64,000 bases of DNA from Saccharibacillus deserti. GTDB lineage: Bacteria > Bacillota > Bacilli > Paenibacillales > Paenibacillaceae. The stretch covers positions 682,001 to 746,000 of the forward strand of contig NZ_JABJVN010000001.1 of the NCBI RefSeq assembly GCF_013618475.1. The letters run 5' to 3'. Of this stretch, positions 8,088 to 15,058 are shown piece by piece. The position numbers were made by a program, and so were the translations under genes. Below the pieces are notes generated by a model. The model saw only the letters and a program-made list of their open reading frames with translations. It was not told where the DNA came from and did not search any database. Within the stretch, counting starts at the first letter, position 1; the number at the start of each line of letters is the position of its first letter.

Positions 8088-8168
8088 ACAGTATGGTTTC
8101 TCTCCACTCCTATACTCTAAGTGTACTCGAGTAGTACACGGGCCGCTCACTGTGAGCGGCCTTTTTTT
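8088..8168 (+). ncRNA. Candidate small RNA or attenuated leader, about 80 nt
   Basis: The predicted transcript begins near 8088. It has a single-stranded pyrimidine-rich 5' part (8096-8118, containing CTCTCCACTCCT), a perfect seven-pair hairpin GTGTACT/AGTACAC (8121-8139) and a terminator hairpin GGCCGCTCA/TGAGCGGCC (8141-8161) with seven T residues. The C-rich segment could pair with Shine-Dalgarno sequences, as the C-rich seeds of known Bacillota sRNAs do. A 13-codon frame (ATG 8093 to TAG 8134) without a ribosome site lies inside it, so a leader-peptide attenuator for the gene at 8422 is the alternative. No known RNA family was recognised. Confidence 0.6.
8141..8168 (+). terminator. Terminator of the short transcript
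   Basis: A nine-pair perfect stem, 8141-8149 with 8153-8161, and a three-base loop are followed by T residues 8162-8168. The remaining stretch to 8421 holds only a weak second GGAC/GTCC hairpin with a T run (8219-8237) and no recognisable gene. Confidence 0.9.
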
Positions 8169-8421
8169 GTGCCCCTATACGCTCATTTCTTTTTCTGGAT
8201 AGACAGAACAGTCTTTTGGGACAACCGTCCTTTTTTTGTCGCGAAAATTGCCGCTTAGCCGTTCGGGATGTCTTTCCGGTGGGTAAAAGAAAGCAGGCAA
8301 TTATAAAATGACGGCTTTTCGGCGGATACGCGGAAATTGGAACGGAAAACGCTGCTGCGGCTTGCGTTCGGAATTCACGGCTCCGATCCGGATCGCGAGT
8401 TTGCGCGAGGAGGAGAAAGAC

Positions 8422-8769
8422 ATGGCGGAAGCGAAGCCAAGGCTGCAGCCGCTGCGAATACCGGGAGGATGGAAAACCGACGTCAACATGCTGTATGAGT
8501 TGGAACCGTCCCCCGATACGATGGACCGGTTTTACGGACCTATTTTGTTCAGTGCCACACACCGCAACCTGGGACATGAAATTTATGTGCGCTGGGAGCC
8601 GGAAGGCGATCCTTTGGGACGGTTTCTGCTGCAGCGTTATCTGCTTAAATTCGATGAAAAAGGCAGCAGCGTGCTGGAAGGGTATCTGGTCGACAGCGTA
8701 TATTTTCGAGAACGCCTGCAGTTGGTCGACCGACTGGAAATGTATATGGAACTGTCGAAATGGACTTGA
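8422..8769 (+). CDS. Uncharacterised 115-residue protein
   Basis: I do not recognise this family. The ATG at 8422 follows a strong GAGGAGGAG site; an in-frame ATG at 8308 lacks one and is not used. The protein is soluble-looking, with no signal peptide or membrane segment, and is rich in aromatic residues and charged pairs (WKTDVNMLYELEPSPDTM, then FYGPILFSATHRNLGHEIYV and WEPEGDPLGRFLLQRYLLKF). This suggests a compact alpha/beta domain. It is monocistronic, bounded by its own terminator, and lies downstream of the short-RNA unit, which might control it if the terminator at 8141 is conditional. Function unknown. Confidence 0.75.
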   Translation: MAEAKPRLQPLRIPGGWKTDVNMLYELEPSPDTMDRFYGPILFSATHRNLGHEIYVRWEPEGDPLGRFLLQRYLLKFDEKGSSVLEGYLVDSVYFRERLQLVDRLEMYMELSKWT

Positions 8770-8794
8770 CGAACCGCCCTTTGCGGATGAAAAG

Positions 8795-8831
8795 CGGGAG
8801 TTTCCGGGCAATACGGAACTCCCGTTTTTTT
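8795..8831 (+). terminator. Terminator after the 115-residue protein gene
   Basis: CGGGAGTTTCCG (8795-8806) pairs with CGGAACTCCCG (8814-8824) with one bulged base, followed by seven T residues. Confidence 0.9.
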
Positions 8832-8861
8832 GTCCCCAAACAAGGTAGAAACGATTTTGAC

Positions 8862-8890
8862 TTGAACTGAACGCATGACCGTAGGATACT
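8862..8890 (+). promoter_or_regulatory. Possible promoter of the ankyrin/Imm33 pair
   Basis: TTGAAC (8862-8867) and GATACT (8885-8890) lie 17 bases apart, four matches of six in each. The octamer GTAGGATA is repeated directly at 8881-8888 and 8891-8898, one helical turn apart and overlapping the -10 box, which could be an operator. Confidence 0.4.
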
Positions 8891-8936
8891 GTAGGATAAG
8901 CACTTACCGAGAAGCAAACTGTAAAGGAGCCGTAAA

Positions 8937-9662
8937 ATGACGAATTGGGCGGAAATAGCCAGAACCAAAAATGTACACGCCGTGCGTACCGCAGCCGGAG
9001 AGCTGGACGTGAACGAGAAAGACGAACGCGGCCGGACTCCGTTAATGCTGTTCATGACGTACAAGCTGCCGCCGGATGCGGTAGAGATTTTGTTGGAACG
9101 CGGAGCGGAACTCGAAATCGAAGACAAGCTTGGCGAAACGGCGCTGCTGAAAGCCATCAAATTTCATCAGTCCGGTGCAGTCAAGCTGCTCCTGAAGTAC
9201 GGCGCCCGCATCGATTCGCCGCGCGGAATCCGGGCGACGCCCTGGAATGCGGCAGCCGTGCGCGGAGACCGGGCTCTGGCCGATCTGCTGATGGATACCC
9301 GGGGAGCGGTAAGACTGACGCTGACTCCGGAAGAACAGCCGGTACTGGACGAACTTTTGGCCGAAGAAGACGCAGGGCGTCTGGTGCAGGCGATCCGCCG
9401 GCTCGATTCTCCCGTGCTGCTGCATGCTTTCGTCAACCATTACAACTGGGACGACGGCCCGCAGCCGATGATTGCGGTGATGGAGAATCCGGCCTGCGCC
9501 GAAATTACGCTGCTTGATATGTACGACCTGGCCGACGGCGATTACTGGCTGGATCTGCGTCAGGAAGAGTATGCGGACCATGAACAAAAAGCTCTTTTCC
9601 GCAAGCTGGCCGAACGGCTGCGCGCACGGCTGGAAGCTTCCATGCCGGAAATGGAGCGTTGA
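8937..9662 (+). CDS. Ankyrin-repeat protein with C-terminal DUF4274-like domain
   Basis: The 241-residue soluble protein has about three ankyrin units in its first half: RGRTPLMLFMTYKLPPDAVE, LGETALLKAIKFHQSGAVK and a third ending at GDRALADLLMD. The second half, with LLHAFVNHYNWDDGP and a run containing ITLLDMYDLADGDYW, resembles the DUF4274 family (recognised by pattern, not searched). DUF4274 and similar ankyrin proteins are often found as immunity-type proteins near polymorphic toxins, but no toxin gene is seen here. The ATG at 8937 has GGAGCC upstream. It is followed after 46 bases by the Imm33-like gene, so the two are probably co-transcribed. Confidence 0.8.
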   Translation: MTNWAEIARTKNVHAVRTAAGELDVNEKDERGRTPLMLFMTYKLPPDAVEILLERGAELEIEDKLGETALLKAIKFHQSGAVKLLLKYGARIDSPRGIRATPWNAAAVRGDRALADLLMDTRGAVRLTLTPEEQPVLDELLAEEDAGRLVQAIRRLDSPVLLHAFVNHYNWDDGPQPMIAVMENPACAEITLLDMYDLADGDYWLDLRQEEYADHEQKALFRKLAERLRARLEASMPEMER

Positions 9663-9708
9663 GCGGCCGTTTCAAGCCTATTCAAAATATGCCGAAAGGG
9701 GCGGGATC

Positions 9709-10332
9709 ATGTTAGTTACGCTAAGCCAGAAGATCGGATCGCGCACATTTTCGCTCCAATGCGAAGATGCACTGGAAGCGCAGGGCAAGTTTTTGTTGGA
9801 TCTGTTTCGGGATACGGAGGAAAAAGCCGGTTTTCTCGAACCCGGCATGAAGATCCAGATCGGCTGGAGCATCCTGTTCGTGCATCAGCAGGATGAATCG
9901 AACGTGCACATTCTGGCTCCGGATTACGCGTCCGATCCGTTCGGACGGACGACCGAAGATCTGTCGGCGACCCTTTCGGTGCAGCTGGCGCAAAACCAGG
10001 TCCTGAAGCTTGCGGGAGCCCAAGGGGAGACCGCCTTGTTCCAAGATACCCTGATTGCTTCGGAACGCGGACTGGAGGCCGAACGCATCTATTTGGAGCG
10101 CACCGAGAACCGGGAAGGCGGAATCTCCGGCTGGTATCTGGGGCCTGCGGAAAGCGAACCGGTCGAGCAGAGCGAATTAAGGCGGTATTATGTCTACCAG
10201 CTCTTCAACCGGCGTCCCGGTGCCTTACAAGTCCTGGCGCTGCCCAAAGGATACGTGGCGGTCTTGGACGGCGAGCATTTGGAGGCGCTGCTCGACGGCG
10301 ACGACCGGAAAGTCTGGCCGGCCGACAACTGA
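9709..10332 (+). CDS. Imm33/DUF2185-like protein
   Basis: The 207-residue soluble protein from the ATG at 9709 follows a GAAAGGGG site. The centre and C-terminus show a pattern I associate with the immunity protein Imm33/DUF2185 group: an ERTENREGGISGWYLGP segment in the middle, then RRPGALQVLALPKGYVAVLD near the end. The N-terminal 100 residues (GWSILFVHQQDE, PDYASDPFGRTTEDL) form a separate accessory domain seen, to my knowledge, with this group. Partnering with an ankyrin/DUF4274 gene upstream supports an orphan immunity or stress-related cassette. The family assignment is from memory and is moderate. Confidence 0.65.
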   Translation: MLVTLSQKIGSRTFSLQCEDALEAQGKFLLDLFRDTEEKAGFLEPGMKIQIGWSILFVHQQDESNVHILAPDYASDPFGRTTEDLSATLSVQLAQNQVLKLAGAQGETALFQDTLIASERGLEAERIYLERTENREGGISGWYLGPAESEPVEQSELRRYYVYQLFNRRPGALQVLALPKGYVAVLDGEHLEALLDGDDRKVWPADN

Positions 10333-10364
10333 AGCCGCAAAAGTGCCAAGTCAATTCCCATGAA

Positions 10365-10412
10365 GGACAGCCCATACACCGCGGCGGATCGCAGCGGTTT
10401 TTTTGGCTGTCC
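10365..10412 (+). terminator. Two-tier terminator after the Imm33-like gene
   Basis: The inner hairpin ACCGC (10378-10382) / GCGGT (10394-10398) is followed by seven T residues. It is enclosed by a perfect eight-base outer repeat GGACAGCC (10365-10372) / GGCTGTCC (10405-10412). Confidence 0.65.
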
Positions 10413-10536
10413 GGTTTCCTGCGGAACCGCGGGAATTCCGGCAAAATCGGGTAAATACAAAAAGAAAAGAAAAAAACCGGTCCCTACTGCAACTTTATCG
10501 CGTTCTTGTCCGTCTATGAGTCGACTGCCCGCACTT

Positions 10537-10565
10537 TTGGCAAAATACGGGCGATGTGATAAAAT
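10537..10565 (+). promoter_or_regulatory. Sigma-A type promoter of the first ECF sigma operon
   Basis: TTGGCA (10537-10542) and TAAAAT (10560-10565) are separated by 17 bases; five of six match in each box. No ECF-type autoregulatory promoter was seen here. A GCCCG/CGGGC pair flanks the -35 box (about 10528-10552). Confidence 0.7.
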
Positions 10566-10612
10566 GAGCTGTAGAATTTTTTTTGCGGCAATCGAGGGAG
10601 GGCGCGTTTTCG

Positions 10613-11218
10613 ATGGAAGATTCCCAGTTGATTCGGGAAATTAAAGCGGGGAATGTCGAACTTTACTCTGTTCTCATGCGGCGCTATCAGCGCAAAATCC
10701 TGGCATTTACGTACTATATGTTAAAGGGCGCGGGCCTCGGTCATCTTGCCGAAGACGTCAGTTCCGAAACTTTTTATAAAGCGTTCAAAAGTCTGCAGTC
10801 TTTCCGGGAAGTGGAAGCTTCTTTCTCGACCTGGCTGTATACCATTGCAAGAAATACCGCATTGAGCGAACTTCGCCGGAACCGCGCGATGAGCGTGCCG
10901 CTCGAAGACGGGGAACTGATCACGGATTCGTCGACGGACGCGGCGCCCGAGCAGGCCCTGCTGCGCAGCGAACAGGTGGGCATGGTGCGTACGGCAATCG
11001 ACAATCTGCCGGAGAAACAGCGTGCGGCGCTTATTCTGCGCGAATACGATCAGATGGACTATCAGGAGATCGCACGTATCCTCGGACAAAGTATCAGCTC
11101 GGTGAAATCCCTGCTGTTCCGGGCGCGCCTGAGTATCAAAACCCAATTGGAACCCTATTATTGCGGCCCGGTCTACGAAGAAGAGATGTACAAGGGGATG
11201 AGACCGAATGAAGGGTAG
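10613..11218 (+). CDS. ECF-type RNA polymerase sigma factor
   Basis: The 201-residue protein has sigma region 2 in residues 5-85 (LIREIKAGNVELYSVLMRRY, AEDVSSETFYKAFKSL, then FSTWLYTIARNTALSELRR for -10 recognition). Sigma region 4 lies near residues 130-185 (LPEKQRAALILREYDQMDYQ, then ILGQSISSVKSLLFRAR). It directs core RNA polymerase to a specific regulon, usually envelope stress. The ATG at 10613 follows GAGGGAGG. Its end overlaps the next gene by 11 bases, the usual sigma/anti-sigma coupling. A Cys- and Glu-containing tail of about 25 residues follows region 4. The target genes are unknown. Confidence 0.9.
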   Translation: MEDSQLIREIKAGNVELYSVLMRRYQRKILAFTYYMLKGAGLGHLAEDVSSETFYKAFKSLQSFREVEASFSTWLYTIARNTALSELRRNRAMSVPLEDGELITDSSTDAAPEQALLRSEQVGMVRTAIDNLPEKQRAALILREYDQMDYQEIARILGQSISSVKSLLFRARLSIKTQLEPYYCGPVYEEEMYKGMRPNEG

Positions 11219-11831
11219 AGAAGAAGGTGGACACCGGAGCGGTTCGCGCTGGAATCCGAATGCCCGGCGTCCGACCGATCTTCCGGAAGATCTAAAAAAC
11301 AACGGGTTGCCTCCGGAAGACCGGACGGATGAAACCTTCGACTTCGACGATTTCCCCGATCTCGAAGAATTGATGCAGCAGGCGGGAACGGATCTGCCGG
11401 AAATGGATGCGGAACGGATGAACCGCAGCGTCATGGACCGGATTTACGAGGAATCTCCTTGGCTGCTGCCCGGCGAATCGAAGACTTATGCTTCACAGCA
11501 CAGGTTTCGCAGCCGTGCCGCGGTTTGGATCGCCGCCCTGCTCGCCGTTTTCCTTGTCAGTTTCGTTTATCTGGCCGGCTGGGGAATTCCGGACAAACAG
11601 CAGAGCGCGACGCGCGAAGTTCCGGCCGGCGTAATCGTTCAGCCGCTGACCGTCGATTCCGGAGTCGTCGAGACGCCGCCCGATACCCAACCGGCCGCGG
11701 ATCGGGGAATCGTCGAACCGTTGGTCGCGCAGATCGGCCCGACCCATCCGCAGTATTGGATGTTCTTGTCGTTGACCGGCATGGGACTCGCCCTGCTGTC
11801 GTTGACCCGGATCGCAAGAATGCGCAGATAA
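11208..11831 (+). CDS. Candidate membrane anti-sigma factor
   Basis: The 207-residue protein overlaps the sigma gene by 11 bases. It has a cytoplasmic acidic N-terminal half (TFDFDDFPDLEELMQQAGTD), a membrane segment at about residues 104-125 (VWIAALLAVFLVSFVYLAGW), an external Pro/Val-rich part and a second membrane segment near the C-terminus (MFLSLTGMGLALLSL). I see no zinc-binding HxxxCxxC motif, so it is not a ZAS-type anti-sigma factor. Its position and topology make it the likely regulator of the sigma factor, with release perhaps by regulated proteolysis. Family not recognised. Confidence 0.7.
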   Translation: MKGREEGGHRSGSRWNPNARRPTDLPEDLKNNGLPPEDRTDETFDFDDFPDLEELMQQAGTDLPEMDAERMNRSVMDRIYEESPWLLPGESKTYASQHRFRSRAAVWIAALLAVFLVSFVYLAGWGIPDKQQSATREVPAGVIVQPLTVDSGVVETPPDTQPAADRGIVEPLVAQIGPTHPQYWMFLSLTGMGLALLSLTRIARMRR

Positions 11832-11863
11832 CCGCTTGAAAGCGATCGAGAAAGGTTGTGGAG

Positions 11864-12475
11864 ATGCCGATGCTTATCGGATTGATCAGACATGGACTTA
11901 CCGATTGGAATGCGGCGGGCCGCATCCAAGGCCGCAGCGATATCCCGCTCAATGATGAAGGACGCCGTCAGGCGGCCGTATTGGCCCGGCGTCTTGCGGA
12001 AGAAACCTACCGTTGGGATTTCGTGATTTCCAGCGGACTGCTTCGGGCACAGGAAACGGCCGAGATTATCGCCGCCCAATTGAAGCTGCCGATGCTTGAA
12101 GCCGATTCGCGTCTCGCGGAACGCGGATTCGGCCAAGTGGAAGGGCTGACCCAGGCCGAGCGGGAAGAGCGATTCGGGGCCGAGTGGAACACCCAGGATA
12201 TCGGTCAGGAGAAGCTTGAAGCGCTTGAAGAACGGGCTTTGTCTTTTATCGCCGATCTGGAAGCGAAATATCCGGACAGCCATATCCTTGTCGTCACGCA
12301 CGGGGGGCTTCTGGCCCAGCTGTATGCCGCTCTCTACAAAGGCAGACATACCGAGCGGATCGGCAACCTCTCGCTGACGGTGCTGGAAAAACGGGGAGAG
12401 CAGTGGGAACCTCTCATCTATAACTGCACCAAACATCTGCTTAAAGAACCTGCGGCAGACCCAAGAACTCCCTGA
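11864..12475 (+). CDS. Histidine phosphatase family protein (phosphoglycerate mutase-like)
   Basis: The N-terminus MPMLIGLIRHGLTDWNAAGR carries the RHG motif with the phosphorylated His. The second catalytic His is in LVVTHGGLLAQLY, and the acid residue lies in RLAERGFGQVEGLT. At 203 residues it has the size of CobC/GpmB/PhoE-type broad-specificity phosphatases. An in-frame GTG at 11858 is possible, but the AAAGG site at 11851-11855 fits the ATG at 11864 (8-base spacing). It follows the anti-sigma gene by 32 bases and may be co-transcribed. The substrate cannot be deduced; an alpha-ribazole or general phosphate monoester role is possible. Confidence 0.88.
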   Translation: MPMLIGLIRHGLTDWNAAGRIQGRSDIPLNDEGRRQAAVLARRLAEETYRWDFVISSGLLRAQETAEIIAAQLKLPMLEADSRLAERGFGQVEGLTQAEREERFGAEWNTQDIGQEKLEALEERALSFIADLEAKYPDSHILVVTHGGLLAQLYAALYKGRHTERIGNLSLTVLEKRGEQWEPLIYNCTKHLLKEPAADPRTP

Positions 12476-12480
12476 AATCC

Positions 12481-12519
12481 AAGCCTTTCTTCGGCAGCCG
12501 CCGACGAAAGGCTTTTTTT
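12481..12519 (+). terminator. Terminator after the histidine phosphatase gene
   Basis: AAGCCTTTC (12481-12489) pairs with GAAAGGCTT (12506-12514) with an inner GGC/GCC pair, followed by T residues to 12519. Confidence 0.92.
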
Positions 12520-12758
12520 GGTTTAAACGCCCCCAGACGTTCTTGCTAAATAAAAATCATGATTTTTACCGTTTTCTGGTGCAAGCTCTCCCTTTCTGGT
12601 TAAATTCAAAGAAAGGAGCCCGACTCTTTTCTCTTTTTTTAAAATCGAGAAAAATTGAGGACGCTCTCAATTCTTTCACGCACGGGGTATGCGGGGGAAT
12701 CCCTACTCCAGCCAGAAGTCGTCGAAGCAGAGTCGGTTGCCGGATGATACGATAACTC
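12520..12758. other. AT-rich intergenic stretch with an 18-base perfect palindrome
   Basis: No convincing gene is seen in these 240 bases, which are visibly richer in A/T than the surroundings. They contain the perfect palindrome TAAAAATCATGATTTTTA (12551-12568), two copies of TTTCTGGT (about 12573 and 12594) and a hairpin AATTGAG/CTCAATT (12653-12672). It is the upstream region of the IDEAL-domain gene. The palindrome has the form of a dimeric repressor operator. Confidence 0.5.
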
Positions 12759-12772
12759 GGGAGGTGCGTCCT

Positions 12773-12991
12773 TTGGACAAGATGAAAGCCGCTTACGAAG
12801 TGATGTTGGGCCTGGCCGCCGAGATGGTATGGGATGAAGCGCTGCGCAGACGGCGCTGCGAAATGCTGCAGCAGGACATCGATGCCGCTCTCGCCAATGG
12901 GGACGAATTGGCTTTTCTGGCGCTGACCGGCGAATTGAAGCTGCTGGAAGGCCGTTCGATTTCGTCTGAATCCTCGCGCTTGCCAACTTGA
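12773..12991 (+). CDS. IDEAL-domain protein (YpiB-related, short)
   Basis: The 72-residue protein starts at TTG 12773, seven bases after a GGGAGGTG site; an internal ATG at 12782 is less well placed. The core AEMVWDEALRRRRCEMLQQ followed by IDAALANGDELAFLALTGEL is the IDEAL domain, a short helical domain that in ComK, ClpC-adaptor and related Bacillota proteins mediates protein contacts. B. subtilis YpiB, at the same map position, carries this domain behind a UPF0302 domain that is missing here. No enzymatic function is expected. It is followed by a terminator. Confidence 0.85.
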   Translation: MDKMKAAYEVMLGLAAEMVWDEALRRRRCEMLQQDIDAALANGDELAFLALTGELKLLEGRSISSESSRLPT

Positions 12992-13026
12992 AGAAGCCGC
13001 AGTTAAAATAGAAATGGGTTCATCAC

Positions 13027-13056
13027 AGCCTGGCCGCCGACGCGGTCAGGCTTTTT
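13027..13056 (+). terminator. Terminator after the IDEAL-domain gene
   Basis: AGCCTGGCCGC (13027-13037) pairs with GCGGTCAGGCT (13042-13052), with one G-T pair, and is followed by five T residues. Confidence 0.85.
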
Positions 13057-13108
13057 GTGAAGGAACGGCTGTTGAAAAGTCGCCCGAATTTGGCGTGGGA
13101 GGAAGAAA

Positions 13109-13771
13109 ATGACGCTTTCTTGGTTGTGGAGCCGGGCTCTGCTGACCGACCGAAGGATTCTCTGGCTGCTGCTTGTCAGCAATTTGATCGGAACGGTATA
13201 CGGATATATTTGGTACGGCGGCCAGTTGGCCAATGTATGGGAAACCCAGCCGGTTTGGCAAATCGTATTTGTTCCGGACAGTCCGACCGGCAGTTTGTTC
13301 TTTACGCTTGCCGTATTGGGCCTGCTTTTTCCTCCTTCTTCGAGATGGATGAAAGGGACCTTGAATCTGATCGAGGCGCTGGCGGTTGTCACTTCGGTTA
13401 AATACGGGGTATGGGCGATTTCGATTATTGTCTGGGACGCGGGTCTGGGTTATCCGATCGAGCCTCTCAGTTGGATGCTGATTGCGTCTCACGGCATCAT
13501 GGCGTTTGAAGCGCTGCTGTATGTCCGTTTCTTCAGTCTGGGCGTGCTGTGGCTGATTCCGGCCGCGGTTTGGACTTTTGCAAACGATACGATCGATTAT
13601 ACCTACGGGATTTTTCCGTATCTGTCGCCGGAACATCTGGCCCGGATCGATCAGGTACGCAGCTTCACGTTTGCGCTGACGGCGGCCAGTGTACTGGCCG
13701 GATGGGCGGCGATTCGAGGAGCCGGCAGGAGATGGAGATCCGGCGAAAGACAGGTTCGGCGTTCCCGGTAG
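13109..13771 (+). CDS. DUF1405 membrane protein (YpjA family)
   Basis: This 220-residue polytopic membrane protein has about six hydrophobic segments, for example ILWLLLVSNLIGTVYGYIWY at residues 17-36, LFFTLAVLGLLFPP, VKYGVWAISIIV and LWLIPAAVWTFAND. The family is uncharacterised; in B. subtilis ypjA lies in the same neighbourhood between qcrABC and dapB, which matches here upstream of the MazG-like gene and dapB. The ATG at 13109 has GGGAGGAAG ahead of it. The highly basic C-terminal tail (RRWRSGERQVRRSR) suggests a cytoplasmic end. Function unknown. Confidence 0.88.
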   Translation: MTLSWLWSRALLTDRRILWLLLVSNLIGTVYGYIWYGGQLANVWETQPVWQIVFVPDSPTGSLFFTLAVLGLLFPPSSRWMKGTLNLIEALAVVTSVKYGVWAISIIVWDAGLGYPIEPLSWMLIASHGIMAFEALLYVRFFSLGVLWLIPAAVWTFANDTIDYTYGIFPYLSPEHLARIDQVRSFTFALTAASVLAGWAAIRGAGRRWRSGERQVRRSR

Positions 13772-13785
13772 CTTGGCCGCTGTCA

Positions 13786-13814
13786 TTGTGTTGGAAATGT
13801 CTTTGCGATAACAT
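13786..13814 (+). promoter_or_regulatory. Possible promoter for the MazG-dapB-bsh gene cluster
   Basis: TTGTGT (13786-13791) and TAACAT (13809-13814) are 17 bases apart. The matches are moderate (3 and 4 of 6). It is the best candidate in the 100 bases before the MazG-like gene. Confidence 0.35.
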
Positions 13815-13871
13815 AAGGAAGAATGCAGCGCAAGCCGGTAGGTCAGAAGAACAGCGAAAGGGGGAATCGGC

Positions 13872-14225
13872 ATGGAGAAAAGTCTGGCGGAAATGCAGCG
13901 GGAAGTCGACCGTTATATTTCGCAGTTCAAAGAGGGGTATTTCAGCCCGCTGTCGATGCTCGCCCGGATGACGGAAGAAGTCGGGGAACTTGCCCGGGAA
14001 GTGAATCACAGCTTTGGCGAAAAGCCGAAGAAGAGCGGGGAAGACGACAATTCGATCGAATTGGAACTGGGCGATATTTTGTTTATTACGCTTTGCTTCG
14101 CCAATTCGCTGAATATCGACCTGACAGAAGCCCACGATCGGGTCATGCACAAATTCAATACGCGCGATAAAGACCGTTGGACACGGATCGACGCCGAAAC
14201 GCGGCAGGAGGAAGAAGAAAAATGA
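13872..14225 (+). CDS. ypjD: MazG-like nucleotide pyrophosphohydrolase (YpjD)
   Basis: The 117-residue all-alpha NTP pyrophosphohydrolase has the family's metal-binding pattern, MTEEVGELAREVNH (EExxE-like) near residues 35-48 and ELGDILFITLCFANSLNIDL with the ExxD second site. It probably hydrolyses non-canonical or surplus nucleoside triphosphates. The ATG at 13872 follows AAAGGGGG. It overlaps dapB by ATGA and lies just where B. subtilis has ypjD. The exact substrate is unknown. Confidence 0.9.
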   Translation: MEKSLAEMQREVDRYISQFKEGYFSPLSMLARMTEEVGELAREVNHSFGEKPKKSGEDDNSIELELGDILFITLCFANSLNIDLTEAHDRVMHKFNTRDKDRWTRIDAETRQEEEEK

Positions 14226-15022
14226 GCGAAAAAATCAGGGTAGCGGTTGCAGGGGCAGGCGGACGCATGGGACGCGAAGTTGTCAAAATGGTACTGGAAG
14301 ACGAAACGCTGGAATTGGCTGCGGCGATCAACCGTTCGGGAGCCGGGAAAGATGCGGGCGAGTTGGCGGGACTCAAGCCCTGCGGCCTGATCGTGGTCGA
14401 TGATCTGGATGCGGCGCTGGCTTCCGCCAAGCCGGATGTCCTCGTGGACTTCAGCGTTCCTTCGGTCGTTTACTCCAACACGGTAACGGCGATCAAGCAC
14501 GGCGTCCGTCCCGTCGTCGGTGCAACGGGCTTTGCGCCCCGGCAGATCGAAGAGCTGGACGAATTGTGCCGGGAAGCGCATATCGGCGGACTGATCGCTC
14601 CGAACTTTTCGATCGGGGCGATTCTGATGATGCAGTTTGCGGCGAAAGCCGCAGAATATCTGCCGCATGTCGAAATTATCGAGACTCACGGCGACCAGAA
14701 ACTGGATGCGCCTTCGGGTACCTCGATCAAAACGGCGGAACTGATCGCGAAAGGCCGCGAGAAGTTCAAGCAGGGCAATCCGGATGAAGAAGAAATTCTG
14801 CCCGGTGCGCGCGGAGGCGAATACGAAGGATTCCGGATCCACAGTGTGCGTCTGCCCGGCGTATTTGCGCAGCAGGAAGTCATTTTTGGCGGTTATGGAC
14901 AGAGCCTCAAGATTCGCCACGATTCTTACGAACGCGCCGGTTACATGCCGGGCGTCAATATCGGCATCAAGAAAGTGATGGCGTATACCGGTATGGTGTA
15001 CGGGTTCGAACATTTGATGTAG
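14222..15022 (+). CDS. dapB: 4-hydroxy-tetrahydrodipicolinate reductase DapB
   Basis: DapB reduces 4-hydroxy-tetrahydrodipicolinate to tetrahydrodipicolinate in the diaminopimelate/lysine pathway. The 266-residue product has the Rossmann start VAVAGAGGRMGREVVKMV, the family motif VGATGFAPRQIEEL, the substrate loop GDQKLDAPSGTSIKTAE and HDSYERAGYMPGV near the end. The first His of the catalytic HHxxK-type motif is kept (THGDQK), but the second is Gly. The start at 14222 overlaps the MazG-like stop and has AGGAGG upstream; an earlier in-frame ATG at 14177 lies inside that gene and is rejected. Confidence 0.95.
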   Translation: MSEKIRVAVAGAGGRMGREVVKMVLEDETLELAAAINRSGAGKDAGELAGLKPCGLIVVDDLDAALASAKPDVLVDFSVPSVVYSNTVTAIKHGVRPVVGATGFAPRQIEELDELCREAHIGGLIAPNFSIGAILMMQFAAKAAEYLPHVEIIETHGDQKLDAPSGTSIKTAELIAKGREKFKQGNPDEEEILPGARGGEYEGFRIHSVRLPGVFAQQEVIFGGYGQSLKIRHDSYERAGYMPGVNIGIKKVMAYTGMVYGFEHLM

Positions 15023-15058
15023 AGCATTCTATCAACCTAGCCGGAAAGAGGGATCTCG

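Noticed and set aside
12543-12755. 70-codon frame upstream of the IDEAL gene
   Set aside because: There is no ribosome site, it overlaps the palindrome and hairpin, and the composition is not protein-like.
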